A DNA stretch of 64,000 nt from Faecalimonas umbilicata (GCF_004346095.1 NZ_SLZV01000003.1:1-64000), one strand, 5' to 3'. Shown: positions 24,694 through 34,384, counted from the first letter of the stretch. Notes: generated by a model not told the origin, from the sequence alone. Program-made: numbers and translations.

Positions 24694-26568
24694 CTACTCC
24701 TGCTGTCTTTTCTGGTACACGGACAGGATCCGCTCTGTGATCGTATCCGCATCCAGCATTACTTCTTTTCTTAATACTTCTATATTTCCATGTTCCACAT
24801 ACTCATCTGGAATTCCGAAGGACTCTACCTGAACGGGAAGTCTTTTCTTCTCCACATAGGCAAGCACCTGAGCTCCATATCCTCCGGCCAGTACATTTTC
24901 CTCAATCGTCACGTAAAGTGTATGTAACTTAGAAAGTTCCTCCAAAAGTTTTTCATCCACCGGCTTGACAAATCGACTGTTGACCAGTGTGCTTTGAATT
25001 CCTCTCTCTCTTAAGGAATCACTCACCTGCAAGGCCGTCTCCATCATATGTCCGACACTGAGAAGAACTATTCCTTCTCCCGTTTGGATCACTTCACTCT
25101 TTCCATATTCGATCGGCGCGCGGAACTCTTCCAGTCCGGTATACGCTGTTCCTCTTGGATAACGGACTGCGACCGGCCCCGGATACTGGATTGCAAAACG
25201 GAGCATATCCGCAAGTTCCCACTTATTTTTCGGCGCCATCACCGTCATATTTGGGATTGTCGATAAAAATGACAAGTCAAACACACCCTGGTGCGTCTCT
25301 CCATCACTCCCCACAAGCCCTGCGCGGTCGATTGCAAATACAACCGGGAGATTCTGCAGGCAGACGTCATGGATCAGCTGGTCATACGCCCGCTGTAAAA
25401 AAGAGGAATAGATTGCAACCACCGGCTTAAGCCCTGCCGCTGCAAGTCCCGCCGCAAATGTCACTGCGTGTTCTTCTGCAATTCCCACATCAAAAAATCG
25501 ATCCCGGTAGGTTTTGGAAAATGGAACCAATCCTGTCCCGCCTGCCATCGCTGCGGTGATCGCCACCAGCTTTGGCTCCTTCTTCGCCTCTCGGTAGATC
25601 ACTTTGGAAAAGACATCGGTGTAAGAATCTTCCCCTGCTTTTTCCTTTGCCTGTCCGGTCTCAATATCAAACGGACCTGTCCCATGAAACTGGGACGGAT
25701 ATTTCTCCGCCGGGAGATATCCTTTTCCTTTTGTTGTAATCACATGTACCAATACGGCATTCTGAAGTTTCTCTGCTTCTCTAAAAGCCCGGCACAATGC
25801 CTTGAGATCGTGTCCGTCCACCGGGCCAAGATAGGTGATCCCCATATCTTCAAAAAACATTCCCGGAACAAACAGCTGCTTGATTCCACTCTTCGCTTTC
25901 CGAATATGTCCTGTCACTCTCGCTCCAATATACGGCAGCTTCCCTAATGCCGCCTCCACACCCTTTTTCAGTCCGGTGTAAGCACTCGCTGTTCGAAGAC
26001 CATCCAAATACTTCGACATGCCTCCCACATTTTCTGAGATAGACATATTGTTGTCATTGAGCACAATAATAAAATTACTCTTTAATCCTGCCGCATTGTT
26101 GAGTGCTTCATATGCCATCCCGCCGGTCATGGCGCCATCCCCGATAACAGAGATGACTTTATGATCTTGTCCTAGGATCTCCCGTGCCTCTACATACCCA
26201 AGTCCTGCCGAGATGGATGTGGAACTGTGCCCGGTATCAAACGCATCACAATCGCTTTCTTTCCGCTTTGGGAACCCGCTCATCCCACCATATTTCCGCA
26301 GATCATCAAACCCGGCTTTTCTGCCGGTAAGCAGTTTGTGCGTATACGCCTGATGCCCCACATCCCAGATAATTTTATCCTCCGGCAGGTCAAAAATCAG
26401 GTGCATCGCCATCGTCAGTTCTACTACGCCAAGATTAGAAGCCAGATGTCCGCCAGTCACACTGATTTTCTCGATCAGAAAATCCCGGATCTCCTGGGCA
26501 AGCACTTCAAGCTCCTCCGGCTTTAATTTTTTTATATCATTTGCTTTCTGAATTTTTTCCAGTACCAT
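24694..26568 (-). CDS. dxs: 1-deoxy-D-xylulose-5-phosphate synthase
   Basis: Dxs condenses pyruvate and glyceraldehyde-3-phosphate, the first step of the MEP isoprenoid pathway, using thiamine diphosphate. The protein of about 624 residues shows DVGHQAYTHKLLTGR (about 70-84), the ThDP motif GDGAMTGGMAYEALNNA and the transketolase-type middle domain. ATG at 26568 is favoured over GTG at 26574 by the distance to GAGGGAG. It follows ispA; dxr lies at 56-57 kb. Confidence 0.97.
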   Translation of the reverse strand: MVLEKIQKANDIKKLKPEELEVLAQEIRDFLIEKISVTGGHLASNLGVVELTMAMHLIFDLPEDKIIWDVGHQAYTHKLLTGRKAGFDDLRKYGGMSGFPKRKESDCDAFDTGHSSTSISAGLGYVEAREILGQDHKVISVIGDGAMTGGMAYEALNNAAGLKSNFIIVLNDNNMSISENVGGMSKYLDGLRTASAYTGLKKGVEAALGKLPYIGARVTGHIRKAKSGIKQLFVPGMFFEDMGITYLGPVDGHDLKALCRAFREAEKLQNAVLVHVITTKGKGYLPAEKYPSQFHGTGPFDIETGQAKEKAGEDSYTDVFSKVIYREAKKEPKLVAITAAMAGGTGLVPFSKTYRDRFFDVGIAEEHAVTFAAGLAAAGLKPVVAIYSSFLQRAYDQLIHDVCLQNLPVVFAIDRAGLVGSDGETHQGVFDLSFLSTIPNMTVMAPKNKWELADMLRFAIQYPGPVAVRYPRGTAYTGLEEFRAPIEYGKSEVIQTGEGIVLLSVGHMMETALQVSDSLRERGIQSTLVNSRFVKPVDEKLLEELSKLHTLYVTIEENVLAGGYGAQVLAYVEKKRLPVQVESFGIPDEYVEHGNIEVLRKEVMLDADTITERILSVYQKRQQE

Positions 26569-26579
26569 AGGCACTCCCT

Positions 26580-27470
26580 CTATTTCTCCCGATGTATCAA
26601 CTCCTGCAAGAGCTGCTCCAGATAGGCATTCTCTCTCTGCAGACTCCTTAACAGAGCAATCGCCTCCTCAGAAATCTGTTCTACATCCTTTTTTGCTTTC
26701 TCTAATCCGAAGAGCGTCACATAAGTCGTCTTCTCATTCTTCTGATCGCTGAAAACTGGTTTGCCGAGCACTTCTTCTGTACTTGTAACATCAAGAATGT
26801 CATCCTGAATCTGAAATGCGATCCCAATCTTCTTTGCGACCTGCTCGATCACTGCAACCTCCTCTTCTTCTGCTCCCGCCAGAATCGCACCGATCATCAT
26901 GGCACTTTCTAAAAGCGCTCCTGTCTTCAGCTCATAAATAAAAGAAAGTATATCTTCTGTGATATTCTTTCCAGAAGCACTGACATCTACGACCTGGCCT
27001 CCGATCATCCCGTAGATACCTGCTTTCTTTGCAAGCACCTGAAGTGCTTTCCCGATCCGGATCGCCTCCTCCGGCGCTTCCTCAAATGCGGTGCATGCTG
27101 TCTCAAACGCATAGTTTAACAATGCATCTCCGGCAAGGATCCCCATGTCTTCCCCGTATACGATGTGTGTCGTCTTCCTTCCTCTCCGGTAATCATCATC
27201 ATCCATCGCCGGAAGATCATCGTGTACGAGCGAATAAGTATGGATCATCTCGATTGCCGCCATGAACGGTCTGACGGTCTTTGCGGCACCTCCAAACATC
27301 CGGAAGGTCTCCCAAAGAAGCATCGGACGGAGTCTTTTCCCTCCTGCCATCAGACTGTATTCCATCGCCTCCATGATGACCTGCTGCTTTCCTTCCTGCA
27401 CAGGAAGATACTCCTTTAGGATCTGTTCGATCTCCTCTGTTTTCTTTCTTTTCTCGTCTCTAAAATTCAT
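26580..27470 (-). CDS. ispA: Farnesyl diphosphate synthase / short-chain polyprenyl synthase
   Basis: IspA builds geranyl and farnesyl diphosphate for undecaprenyl synthesis by the UppS encoded at 58 kb. The protein of 296 residues has both aspartate-rich motifs: DDLPAMDDDDYRRG (first) and QIQDDILD (second). The start at 27470 has TGGAG six bases upstream; an alternative ATG at 27482 has a weaker site. It overlaps xseB by 11 bases. Confidence 0.95.
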   Translation of the reverse strand: MNFRDEKRKKTEEIEQILKEYLPVQEGKQQVIMEAMEYSLMAGGKRLRPMLLWETFRMFGGAAKTVRPFMAAIEMIHTYSLVHDDLPAMDDDDYRRGRKTTHIVYGEDMGILAGDALLNYAFETACTAFEEAPEEAIRIGKALQVLAKKAGIYGMIGGQVVDVSASGKNITEDILSFIYELKTGALLESAMMIGAILAGAEEEEVAVIEQVAKKIGIAFQIQDDILDVTSTEEVLGKPVFSDQKNEKTTYVTLFGLEKAKKDVEQISEEAIALLRSLQRENAYLEQLLQELIHREK

Positions 27471-27681
27471 GGCATTCTCCATTTTCTTCTAATATCTGTA
27501 TCTGTTTCTCCACTGTATCGATCTTGTCATTGCATGACTTCAAGAGTTCTATTCCTCTGTGATAAAGTGAAAAAGACTGTTCCAAAGAAAGTCCCGGCTC
27601 TTCCATCTGCCGCATCATTCCATCCAGTTCCTGAAACAGTTCCTCCAGTGTTCTATTCTCTTTGACTGTGCTTTCCGCCAT
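27460..27681 (-). CDS. xseB: Exodeoxyribonuclease VII small subunit
   Basis: XseB is the small helical subunit of exonuclease VII. The 73-residue protein has the family pattern ELFQELDGMMRQMEEPGLSL followed by SLYHRGIELLKSC. It overlaps xseA upstream by 29 bases and ispA downstream by 11, so the three are translationally coupled. Confidence 0.95.
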   Translation of the reverse strand: MAESTVKENRTLEELFQELDGMMRQMEEPGLSLEQSFSLYHRGIELLKSCNDKIDTVEKQIQILEENGECHEF

Positions 27682-28885
27682 CTTCTGCCTCCTTTTCCAC
27701 TTCCGTCACCTGTGCGCGTATCGTTCCGTCTGTCACTTTAATGGAAAGGATTTCGCCTGGGCAGACATCTTCGATTTTTCGAATATTGACTCCAATCTCA
27801 TTCTGCACATAAGAAAATCCCTGTCCCAATTTTCTGACCGGAGAAAGTCCGTTGAGACGCTCTGCGCGCACAGACAGACCGTGTTTTGCTTCCTTTAACC
27901 GCTCCTGCATCTTCTGCCTAAACCGTTCTTCCAAATCCACTGCCTGTTGCCGTTTCTCATTTAGCTTCACCTGCGGATGCAGGTAAGAAAGCCTCTGGGC
28001 CCGCTGCATAACCTGATTTCGCTTCTCTTCCACCGCGTGCGAAAGTGCACGTTTTAGCTTCCTTTCCGTCTCATCCAAATATACGCGGACAACATCGTAT
28101 TCATAAACCGCAAGTTCCGCAGCAGCAGAAGGTGTCGGCGCACGAAGATCTGCTACATAGTCAGCGATTGTTGTGTCGGTCTCATGTCCCACCGCCGAAA
28201 TGACCGGAGTCTGACATGCAAAAATCGCCCGGGCAACAATCTCCTCATTAAATGCCCAGAGATCCTCGATCGAACCGCCGCCTCTTCCTACAATGATCAC
28301 ATCTACGCCGAATGCATCCATTCTTCGTATCCCGTCTGCAATGCTTTCTGCAGCGTCTTCTCCCTGCACAAGTGCAGGGCACAAATACAGCTGCACATAA
28401 GGATTCCTCCTGGATGCAATATGAATGATATCCCGGATTGCCGCCCCTGTAGGCGCTGTTACAATACCAACCGTGCTGGCAAATGGAGGAATCGGCCGCT
28501 TATATTCCTGCTCAAACATCCCCATCTCTTCCAATTCCTGCTTCAGCTTCTCAAACTTCTCATATAGCAATCCAGCCCCATCTAAGATGACCTCTTTCGC
28601 ATAGAGTTGATATCTGCCGTCGCGCTCATAGACATTGACACTTCCAAGAACGATGACTTGCTGCCCTTCTCGCATCCGAAAAGCAAGACCGCCTCTCTGT
28701 CCGGCAAACATCACGCAGGCGATCGTCCCCGTCTCATCCTTGAGAGAAAAATAAATATGTCCGGAAGTGTGATATTTGCAGTTTGACACTTCTCCTTTCA
28801 CATAGATGCGTCCAAGCATGAAATCTTGTGTAAACATATTCTTAATGTAAGAATTGACTTGACCGACGGAATATACACTGCGCAT
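27653..28885 (-). CDS. xseA: Exodeoxyribonuclease VII large subunit
   Basis: XseA carries the nuclease of exonuclease VII, which degrades single-stranded DNA. An N-terminal OB fold (about 1-100, YSVGQVNSYIKNMF) is followed by the catalytic domain with GRGGGSIEDLWAFNEE and a long coiled-coil region. The start at 28885 (MRSVYSVGQ) follows GAGGTAG; the open frame upstream runs into nusB and is rejected. Length 410. Confidence 0.96.
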   Translation of the reverse strand: MRSVYSVGQVNSYIKNMFTQDFMLGRIYVKGEVSNCKYHTSGHIYFSLKDETGTIACVMFAGQRGGLAFRMREGQQVIVLGSVNVYERDGRYQLYAKEVILDGAGLLYEKFEKLKQELEEMGMFEQEYKRPIPPFASTVGIVTAPTGAAIRDIIHIASRRNPYVQLYLCPALVQGEDAAESIADGIRRMDAFGVDVIIVGRGGGSIEDLWAFNEEIVARAIFACQTPVISAVGHETDTTIADYVADLRAPTPSAAAELAVYEYDVVRVYLDETERKLKRALSHAVEEKRNQVMQRAQRLSYLHPQVKLNEKRQQAVDLEERFRQKMQERLKEAKHGLSVRAERLNGLSPVRKLGQGFSYVQNEIGVNIRKIEDVCPGEILSIKVTDGTIRAQVTEVEKEAEDGGKHSQRE

Positions 28886-28889
28886 GGCA

Positions 28890-29294
28890 CTACCTCGAAT
28901 TGACGATCTTTCCAAGAACTCCGTTGATGAAAGACGGACTCTCTTCACCACCATATCGCTTCGCCAGTTCTACTGCCTCGTTGATCGCAACCCCCTGCGG
29001 CACTTCCTCATCCCACTCAATCTCATAAACTGCAAGACGAAGAATAGTCAGGTCTACTTTTCCCATTCGGGATGTCTTCCATCCTGTCACGGAAGCATTG
29101 ATCTTCTCATCGATCATCTCCACCTTCTCCGCAATTGCGGCATATTTTATGCGAATGTATTCTTTCTCTGTGTCCTTTGCCGATTCCAGCTCTTCCAGAT
29201 AAAGTGCAAGCTGCTCTTCCATCTCTTCCTTCGGTTGAAACTCGATGCGGAATAATATTCTAAAAATGTGTTCTCTAAGTTCTGATCTTCCCAT
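28890..29294 (-). CDS. nusB: Transcription antitermination factor NusB
   Basis: NusB binds boxA RNA with S10 and promotes rRNA antitermination. The 134-residue all-helical protein shows GRSELREHIFRILFR at the N-terminus and the C-terminal VAINEAVELAKRYG...FINGVLGKI pattern. The start at 29294 has GAGGT five bases upstream; a longer frame (27 bases) has no site. It is the first gene of the nine-gene operon ending with recN. Confidence 0.96.
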   Translation of the reverse strand: MGRSELREHIFRILFRIEFQPKEEMEEQLALYLEELESAKDTEKEYIRIKYAAIAEKVEMIDEKINASVTGWKTSRMGKVDLTILRLAVYEIEWDEEVPQGVAINEAVELAKRYGGEESPSFINGVLGKIVNSR

Positions 29295-29344
29295 TGTATA
29301 CCTCACTGTCTGTTTTTTCAAAGGTTATCTCTTCGATAGGCTCT

Positions 29345-29373
29345 ATTATACTACATAACCTTCCATATTGCAA
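29345..29373 (-). promoter_or_regulatory. Promoter of the nusB-recN operon
   Basis: TTGCAA (29368-29373), 17-bp spacer, TATAAT (29345-29350), about 50 bases upstream of nusB. Confidence 0.8.
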
Positions 29374-29390
29374 AATAGAATTCAGCACAC

Positions 29391-29423
29391 GAAAAGAGAT
29401 TATGAAAAACCTTTCATAATCTC
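29391..29423 (-). terminator. Intrinsic terminator after the Asp23-family gene
   Basis: GAGATTATGAAA pairs perfectly with TTTCATAATCTC (12 bp, four-base loop), followed on the minus strand by TTTTCG. Confidence 0.8.
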
Positions 29424-29448
29424 CCTGTGAGCCGTGATTTTTTCAAAT

Positions 29449-29829
29449 CTATTCTTCACCCATGTCTACACCCGCAATACGGATATTGACATCCGCAACG
29501 GTAAGCCCGGTCATATTCTCCACCGCCGCTTTGACTTTCTCCTGAATCTTTGCTGACACATCCATGATGTTATAGCCATATTTCAGGACAAGTGCCAGAG
29601 ATACTGTCACGATTCCTTCCAGTACATCCACCTTCACGCCTCTGGATAAATTCTTCATTCCCAGTCGTGCGATCAGGTCATTTGTGATATTTCCTGCCAT
29701 GGAAGCAACCCCTTCTACCTCTGTGGCTGCCAGAGCTGCAATGATCGCAACTACTTCATCGGCGATCTTTACTTCCCCGAGATTCGGATCCTGATGTATC
29801 GTATACGTATTTCTTTCGTCTTTTACCAT
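29449..29829 (-). CDS. Asp23/Gls24 family protein (YqhY-like)
   Basis: The 126-residue protein belongs to the Asp23/Gls24 (DUF322) family. It contains VAAIAALAATEVEGVASMAG-type sequence near residues 28-46, then VSLALVLKYGYNIMDVSAKIQEKVKAAVE patterns in shorter pieces. It lies just upstream of the nusB operon, the position of YqhY in Bacillus, where it is linked to control of acetyl-CoA carboxylase. It has its own promoter and terminator. The precise role in this organism is unknown. Confidence 0.88.
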   Translation of the reverse strand: MVKDERNTYTIHQDPNLGEVKIADEVVAIIAALAATEVEGVASMAGNITNDLIARLGMKNLSRGVKVDVLEGIVTVSLALVLKYGYNIMDVSAKIQEKVKAAVENMTGLTVADVNIRIAGVDMGEE

Positions 29830-29868
29830 TTCTAAAACCTCCTGTCTGGTTTGCTGTCTGTTGTAGTT

Positions 29869-29896
29869 ATTATAACAAATTTCTCATTATTTGCAA
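29869..29896 (-). promoter_or_regulatory. Promoter of the Asp23-family gene
   Basis: TTGCAA (29891-29896), 16-bp spacer, TATAAT (29869-29874). Confidence 0.75.
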
Positions 29897-29906
29897 ACAA
29901 AAAACT

Positions 29907-31499
29907 TTAAGAACGGCCAAATTCAGACAGAACGAGTCCCTCGTTTCGATCCAGTGTCATACGGATGCTCCAACTATTGACAAACAGAAGAAGCGGACGA
30001 TCCTTTAAGTCCTTGATCTTCTTCATGTCAGAAGTTCCGATTACTTTATCAAGATCAATGTCTGTATTCTCAATCCAGCGGATGTGCTCATATGGAAGCT
30101 GATCCATGCGGATCTCCACATTGTATTCATTTTCCAGACGGTATTTTAATACGTCAAACTGAAGCACACCGACAACTCCGACGATAATTTCTTCCATCCC
30201 GGTGTTGTACTCCTGAAAAATCTGGATCGCACCTTCCTGAGCAATCTGATTAATTCCTTTGATAAACTGCTTACGCTTCATCGTATCCACCTGACGTACT
30301 CTGGCAAAATGTTCCGGTGCAAAGGTCGGAATTCCCTCATAGCAGAACCGCTCTGCTGAAGTCGTAAGAGTATCCCCGATCGAGAAGATTCCCGGATCAA
30401 ACACACCGATGATATCTCCTCCGCAAGCCTTCTCTACCATCTTCCGCTCACTTGCCATCATCTGCTGCGGCTGAGAAAGACGCACCTTTCTTCCTCCCTG
30501 CATGTGATATACTTCCATGCCCGCCTCAAACTCACCGGAACAGATCCGCATGAACGCAATACGGTCACGATGCGCCTTGTTCATATTTGCCTGGATCTTG
30601 AAGACAAATGCAGAGAAATCCTTCTCAGTCATCGGGTCAATCTCTCCTTTATCTGACTTTCTCGGAAGCGGCGAAGAAGTCATAGAAAGGAAATGCTGCA
30701 AAAATGTCTCCACGCCGAAGTTCGTGAGCGCAGAGCCGAAAAATACCGGAGAAAGTTCTCCCTTGCTTACCAGTTCCTGGTCAAACTCAGCACTTGCTCC
30801 GTCTAACAGTTCCACTTCTTCCTCCAAAAGAGAAAGTGCATCTTCCTCGATCAGTGTACTCAGCTCCGGATCATCCAATGAAATTTTCTTCACTTCTCCC
30901 ATTTTTGTTCCCTTTTGTGTGTCTGAGAACAGTTCAATTTCCCGATGTTCTCTGTCATAGACACCTTTAAATGCCTTCCCGGAACCGATTGGCCAGTTGA
31001 CCGGACAGGTTGCAATCCCCAATTCTTTCTCGATGTCATCCAGCAATTCAAACGTATCTCTCGCCTCACGATCCATCTTATTGATAAAGGTAAAGATCGG
31101 GATATGACGCATTACACAGACTTTAAATAGCTTTCTCGTCTGCGCCTCCACACCTTTGGATGCATCGATCACCATCACCGCAGAATCCGCAGCCATCAGT
31201 GTACGATAAGTATCCTCCGAGAAGTCCTGATGTCCCGGTGTATCCAGAATGTTAATGCAATATCCATCGTAGTTAAACTGAAGCACGGAGGAAGTCACTG
31301 AGATTCCTCTCTCTTTCTCAATCTCCATCCAGTCTGATACTGCATGTTTTGCGGTCGCTTTCCCTTTGACAGATCCTGCCTGATTGATCGCGCCGCCGTA
31401 TAATAAAAATTTCTCGGTCAATGTCGTCTTACCGGCATCGGGATGAGAAATAATCGCAAATGTTCTTCGTTTCTTTATTTCATTCGTAATATTTGACAT
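29907..31499 (-). CDS. prfC: Peptide chain release factor 3
   Basis: RF3 is the GTPase that recycles RF1/RF2 from the ribosome after termination. The 530-residue protein shows SHPDAGKTTLTE (G1), DTPGHQD (G3), FINKMDREARD (G4) and the RF3-specific C-terminal domains. RF3 is a patchily kept accessory factor in Firmicutes. It is monocistronic, with a clear promoter; no terminator was found. Confidence 0.96.
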   Translation of the reverse strand: MSNITNEIKKRRTFAIISHPDAGKTTLTEKFLLYGGAINQAGSVKGKATAKHAVSDWMEIEKERGISVTSSVLQFNYDGYCINILDTPGHQDFSEDTYRTLMAADSAVMVIDASKGVEAQTRKLFKVCVMRHIPIFTFINKMDREARDTFELLDDIEKELGIATCPVNWPIGSGKAFKGVYDREHREIELFSDTQKGTKMGEVKKISLDDPELSTLIEEDALSLLEEEVELLDGASAEFDQELVSKGELSPVFFGSALTNFGVETFLQHFLSMTSSPLPRKSDKGEIDPMTEKDFSAFVFKIQANMNKAHRDRIAFMRICSGEFEAGMEVYHMQGGRKVRLSQPQQMMASERKMVEKACGGDIIGVFDPGIFSIGDTLTTSAERFCYEGIPTFAPEHFARVRQVDTMKRKQFIKGINQIAQEGAIQIFQEYNTGMEEIIVGVVGVLQFDVLKYRLENEYNVEIRMDQLPYEHIRWIENTDIDLDKVIGTSDMKKIKDLKDRPLLLFVNSWSIRMTLDRNEGLVLSEFGRS

Positions 31500-31534
31500 A
31501 ATGTTCTCCTGCTTTGCTTTTTTTCAACGTTTCT

Positions 31535-31563
31535 ATTATAGCAACTCTTTTTTTGTTTATCAA
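31535..31563 (-). promoter_or_regulatory. Promoter of prfC
   Basis: TTGATA (31558-31563), 17-bp spacer, TATAAT (31535-31540). It sits between the end of spoIIIAH and prfC. Confidence 0.82.
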
Positions 31564-31569
31564 CAAAAA

Positions 31570-32223
31570 CTATTTTTCTTCTGCCTTTGCCTCTTCTTCC
31601 CCACTATGTATCGGTGTGATCACGATATTCTGCGGGGCAATCCCTGTTTTTCTTGTGACGATATCTTCAATCTGTGCACGATTAGCATCTGTCAGATCTG
31701 CGTTGCTTACAACCACATCTGCACTGTCCACCGTCAGATTGACGACCGTCTCTGAAAATCCCTTCGATGCAAGAAGTGTCTCCACTGCCACTTCCTTCTC
31801 AGACAGATCCGTCAACTGGATCATCTCATTGACTGCCTGCTGCTTCTGCTCTTCACCGATCTCCGCATTATCAATGATCGCCTGAAGCGTCTCCTTATTC
31901 TTTGCGCGCACTTGTTCTCTGGAAACTTTTGCCTCCGCTACTACTTTATTCGCCTCCCCGCTTGTAAGTACTGCCTCCCCCGGTGTTCCATCTACCGAAT
32001 CCTCCAGCGCTGCCTCCTTGTCTGTACTCTCAATATCTCCTGCCGTCTCAGCCAGCTCCTGCTCAGAGATATCAAGCAATTCTTTGTTCGCCAGTTCTCC
32101 GCTCGTCTCCTTCCCTTCTGCTCCTCCAAACAGCTTTCCGGAATAGTTCAAGTATCCCGCCACCGCGATCATAACTGCCAGTGTTGCAATGATTACCTGA
32201 TTCTTCTTAAATAGTTTTTTCAA
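31570..32223 (-). CDS. spoIIIAH: Stage III sporulation protein AH
   Basis: SpoIIIAH is the mother-cell protein that binds SpoIIQ and forms a ring of the feeding-tube channel. The 217-residue protein has a transmembrane helix (about 10-28), an acidic coiled-coil region and a C-terminal EscJ/PrgK-like ring-building domain (about 120-205). The start is TTG, overlapping the spoIIIAG stop by four bases (TTGA) behind GGAGGG. It is the last gene of the complete spoIIIA operon. Confidence 0.92.
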   Translation of the reverse strand: MKKLFKKNQVIIATLAVMIAVAGYLNYSGKLFGGAEGKETSGELANKELLDISEQELAETAGDIESTDKEAALEDSVDGTPGEAVLTSGEANKVVAEAKVSREQVRAKNKETLQAIIDNAEIGEEQKQQAVNEMIQLTDLSEKEVAVETLLASKGFSETVVNLTVDSADVVVSNADLTDANRAQIEDIVTRKTGIAPQNIVITPIHSGEEEAKAEEK

Positions 32224-32771
32224 AATGAACCCTCCTTCTTTGAATCACTCTGCTTCATTATTTTAATTTTATGCGTTTCGATACCAAATAATGCCTGCAC
32301 TGCCTCCGTGATTTCCTTTCGCACGACGGCATCATCCCCTCCGGCTGCACTTACAAGCACTCCTTCCACCTGAGGGTGTACTTCCTTTCGCACATACGGT
32401 GTATGCGCTCCTTGCGCAGTATCTTCAAACACTGTTTCCTCTCGTCTTGCAGACTCGCTTTTCTCCAAATCTTTCTCCACGACTTTCTCTGCCGATGTGC
32501 GAAACGTAATCATCACCCGCACCTTTCCCACACCTTCGGTCCGTTTTAAAATATCTTCCAATTCTCGCTCCATCGTTTCCCGATACGTATCCAAATCCGT
32601 CGTCTTTCTATCATCTGCCTCACTCGTTCCTTCTTTTTCCAAGCTTTCACCCGGTTTCGGAGTCGGAATTGCAATGATCACAAGAAGGATCCCGACAAGA
32701 AGCACGACCAGCAGTTGATGTTTCTTCGGAAATCCTTCTGGAAATTTCCAGTCCCACCGTTCCCTATTCAC
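32220..32771 (-). CDS. spoIIIAG: Stage III sporulation protein AG
   Basis: SpoIIIAG forms a large ring in the mother-cell membrane of the sporulation channel. The start is set at GTG 32771, overlapping the spoIIIAF stop (GTGAATAG) with AAGGAGG upstream; the open frame extends further but only as the shadow of spoIIIAF. The product of 183 residues has one transmembrane helix (about 20-37), KRTEGVGKVRVMITF in the ring-building domain, and the usual insertion between its two halves. Confidence 0.9.
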   Translation of the reverse strand: MNRERWDWKFPEGFPKKHQLLVVLLVGILLVIIAIPTPKPGESLEKEGTSEADDRKTTDLDTYRETMERELEDILKRTEGVGKVRVMITFRTSAEKVVEKDLEKSESARREETVFEDTAQGAHTPYVRKEVHPQVEGVLVSAAGGDDAVVRKEITEAVQALFGIETHKIKIMKQSDSKKEGSF

Positions 32772-33144
32772 TGTACTCTTCCCCTCCTTCTTTTTCTCTT
32801 TCCTCAGCGATTTCTTCTTCCTGCATTCTGTCTTGTTGTGGATTGTTGCCGCCATAGTCTTTTGGAAGATAATCTTCCGGGCAGATTTCCTTAAGGTACT
32901 TTGTCTGCTCCTCGATCTTTCGCAATTCCTCCTCATAAGTATGCTTCTGAAACACTTCTTCAAAAGTTTTTTCCATTCCGGCAACCTTTAGCAGCGGACT
33001 GATCACAAGCAAGATCAATAAAAGTCCTGTGAAAAATTTCAGATACTTCCGGTATCCATCACCGGGGATCAAATGAAGTGCCGCTGTCATAAGCACCATA
33101 TAAAACGCAATATTTTCCACCCATTGATACAGTCCCTCTGTCAT
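32764..33144 (-). CDS. spoIIIAF: Stage III sporulation protein AF
   Basis: The 126-residue protein begins MTEGLYQWVENIAFYMVLMT and has two transmembrane helices (about 8-25 and 33-52) followed by a soluble, acidic tail. The start at 33144 has AAGGAGAG four bases upstream; the upstream open frame is the shadow of spoIIIAE. Its role in the SpoIIIA complex is essential but biochemically little known. Confidence 0.9.
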   Translation of the reverse strand: MTEGLYQWVENIAFYMVLMTAALHLIPGDGYRKYLKFFTGLLLILLVISPLLKVAGMEKTFEEVFQKHTYEEELRKIEEQTKYLKEICPEDYLPKDYGGNNPQQDRMQEEEIAEEREKEGGEEYSE

Positions 33145-33164
33145 CTTTCTCTCCTTCAAATGCA

Positions 33165-34358
33165 TTAAGTTGTCGATGCTGTGACGATCACGATCGTCAG
33201 CAGAAACAGTAATCCCGTCGTAAAGATTATCCTCAGCAGAAGCTGATACCCTTTGCCGATTCCAGAAATGCAGCCGACAATCCGCTGATCCGATACCGGC
33301 TGGATTACCGCCGCCACCAGTTTGTAGAGAAATGCGACCACTGCGACCTGCAAAAACGGAACCGCACAGATTCCTACGCAGATGATGGCGCCGGTAATCC
33401 CGATACTGTTCTTGATAAGAACGGTTGTCCCAAGAACAACCTCCGTCATTCCTCCAATTGCATCCCCGATACCGGGAATTGCCTCTGCAGTCTTTGTCAC
33501 CACCCCTCTCTTGACAGAATCGATCACCGGAAGCAGCATTCCCTGAACAAGATTCAGACCAACGACACATGCAAGAAGTGTCTTAATGCTCCAATCGATT
33601 CCCGTGTGGATCAGATCTGCCATTTTCGATAAATATTCTTCGGAAGAAAGATGATTCAATAACTCCAATATGGTATAGACCTGTACAAATGGAAGCAGGA
33701 CATTCAGGATCAAAAGCTCCACAAGAAAGATCAAAAATAAAACCAGATTATAAAACGCTGCCGATGTCATACCCCCATTTGCAACGGCTACTGCGAGAAA
33801 GTAGACCGGTCCAAGCACCTTCATAAATGAAGTCAGAATGGTCAGTCTCTGCGCCGTAAGATCTGTCATCATCCGAAAACCATTTAAGCACACGGTAAAT
33901 AATAAAAGATACAAAAGATAAAAACTAATCTCTGAAATCTGGCGGTTTGGAAATATACCGGAAAAATTGGCAAATACAGCCGCAATCACTGCAAGCATCA
34001 ATATATACACAAGACTCTTTTTGCTCTGCCCAAACTCATAGGCAACCTGATCTTTCACAAACTGTCCGACCGCCTCAAACGACATCGGAAGATCTCCTTT
34101 TTCAACCTCTTTCACCATCTTGGAAAAATCCATCTTCCCTTCCGGGAACATGCTTTCGAGCGCCCCCGTCACTTCCTCAAAGCCAAACTCTCCGAAAAGA
34201 GCCTCCTCCACAGCTTCCTTTGCATCCTTAAGCGCCTGCTCTTCTTCTATCTCCGATGCCTCTGCATGCGCTGTCGACAAAAAAAGCAACAGCAGCGCAA
34301 ACAGAATTCTTGTCCACCATGCTTTTTTTCTGTCCCATACCGGTTTCTGCTCTTTCAT
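33165..34358 (-). CDS. spoIIIAE: Stage III sporulation protein AE
   Basis: SpoIIIAE is a polytopic membrane protein of the SpoIIIA channel. From the ATG at 34358 (behind GGGAGGAGG) it has 397 residues: a signal-like segment (about 15-33), a soluble part to about 100, and then about seven membrane helices. A GTG at 34385 overlapping the spoIIIAD stop is a possible alternative start but has no site. Confidence 0.92.
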   Translation of the reverse strand: MKEQKPVWDRKKAWWTRILFALLLLFLSTAHAEASEIEEEQALKDAKEAVEEALFGEFGFEEVTGALESMFPEGKMDFSKMVKEVEKGDLPMSFEAVGQFVKDQVAYEFGQSKKSLVYILMLAVIAAVFANFSGIFPNRQISEISFYLLYLLLFTVCLNGFRMMTDLTAQRLTILTSFMKVLGPVYFLAVAVANGGMTSAAFYNLVLFLIFLVELLILNVLLPFVQVYTILELLNHLSSEEYLSKMADLIHTGIDWSIKTLLACVVGLNLVQGMLLPVIDSVKRGVVTKTAEAIPGIGDAIGGMTEVVLGTTVLIKNSIGITGAIICVGICAVPFLQVAVVAFLYKLVAAVIQPVSDQRIVGCISGIGKGYQLLLRIIFTTGLLFLLTIVIVTASTT

Positions 34359-34384
34359 GTGCCTCCTCCCAACTCCCATTTTCA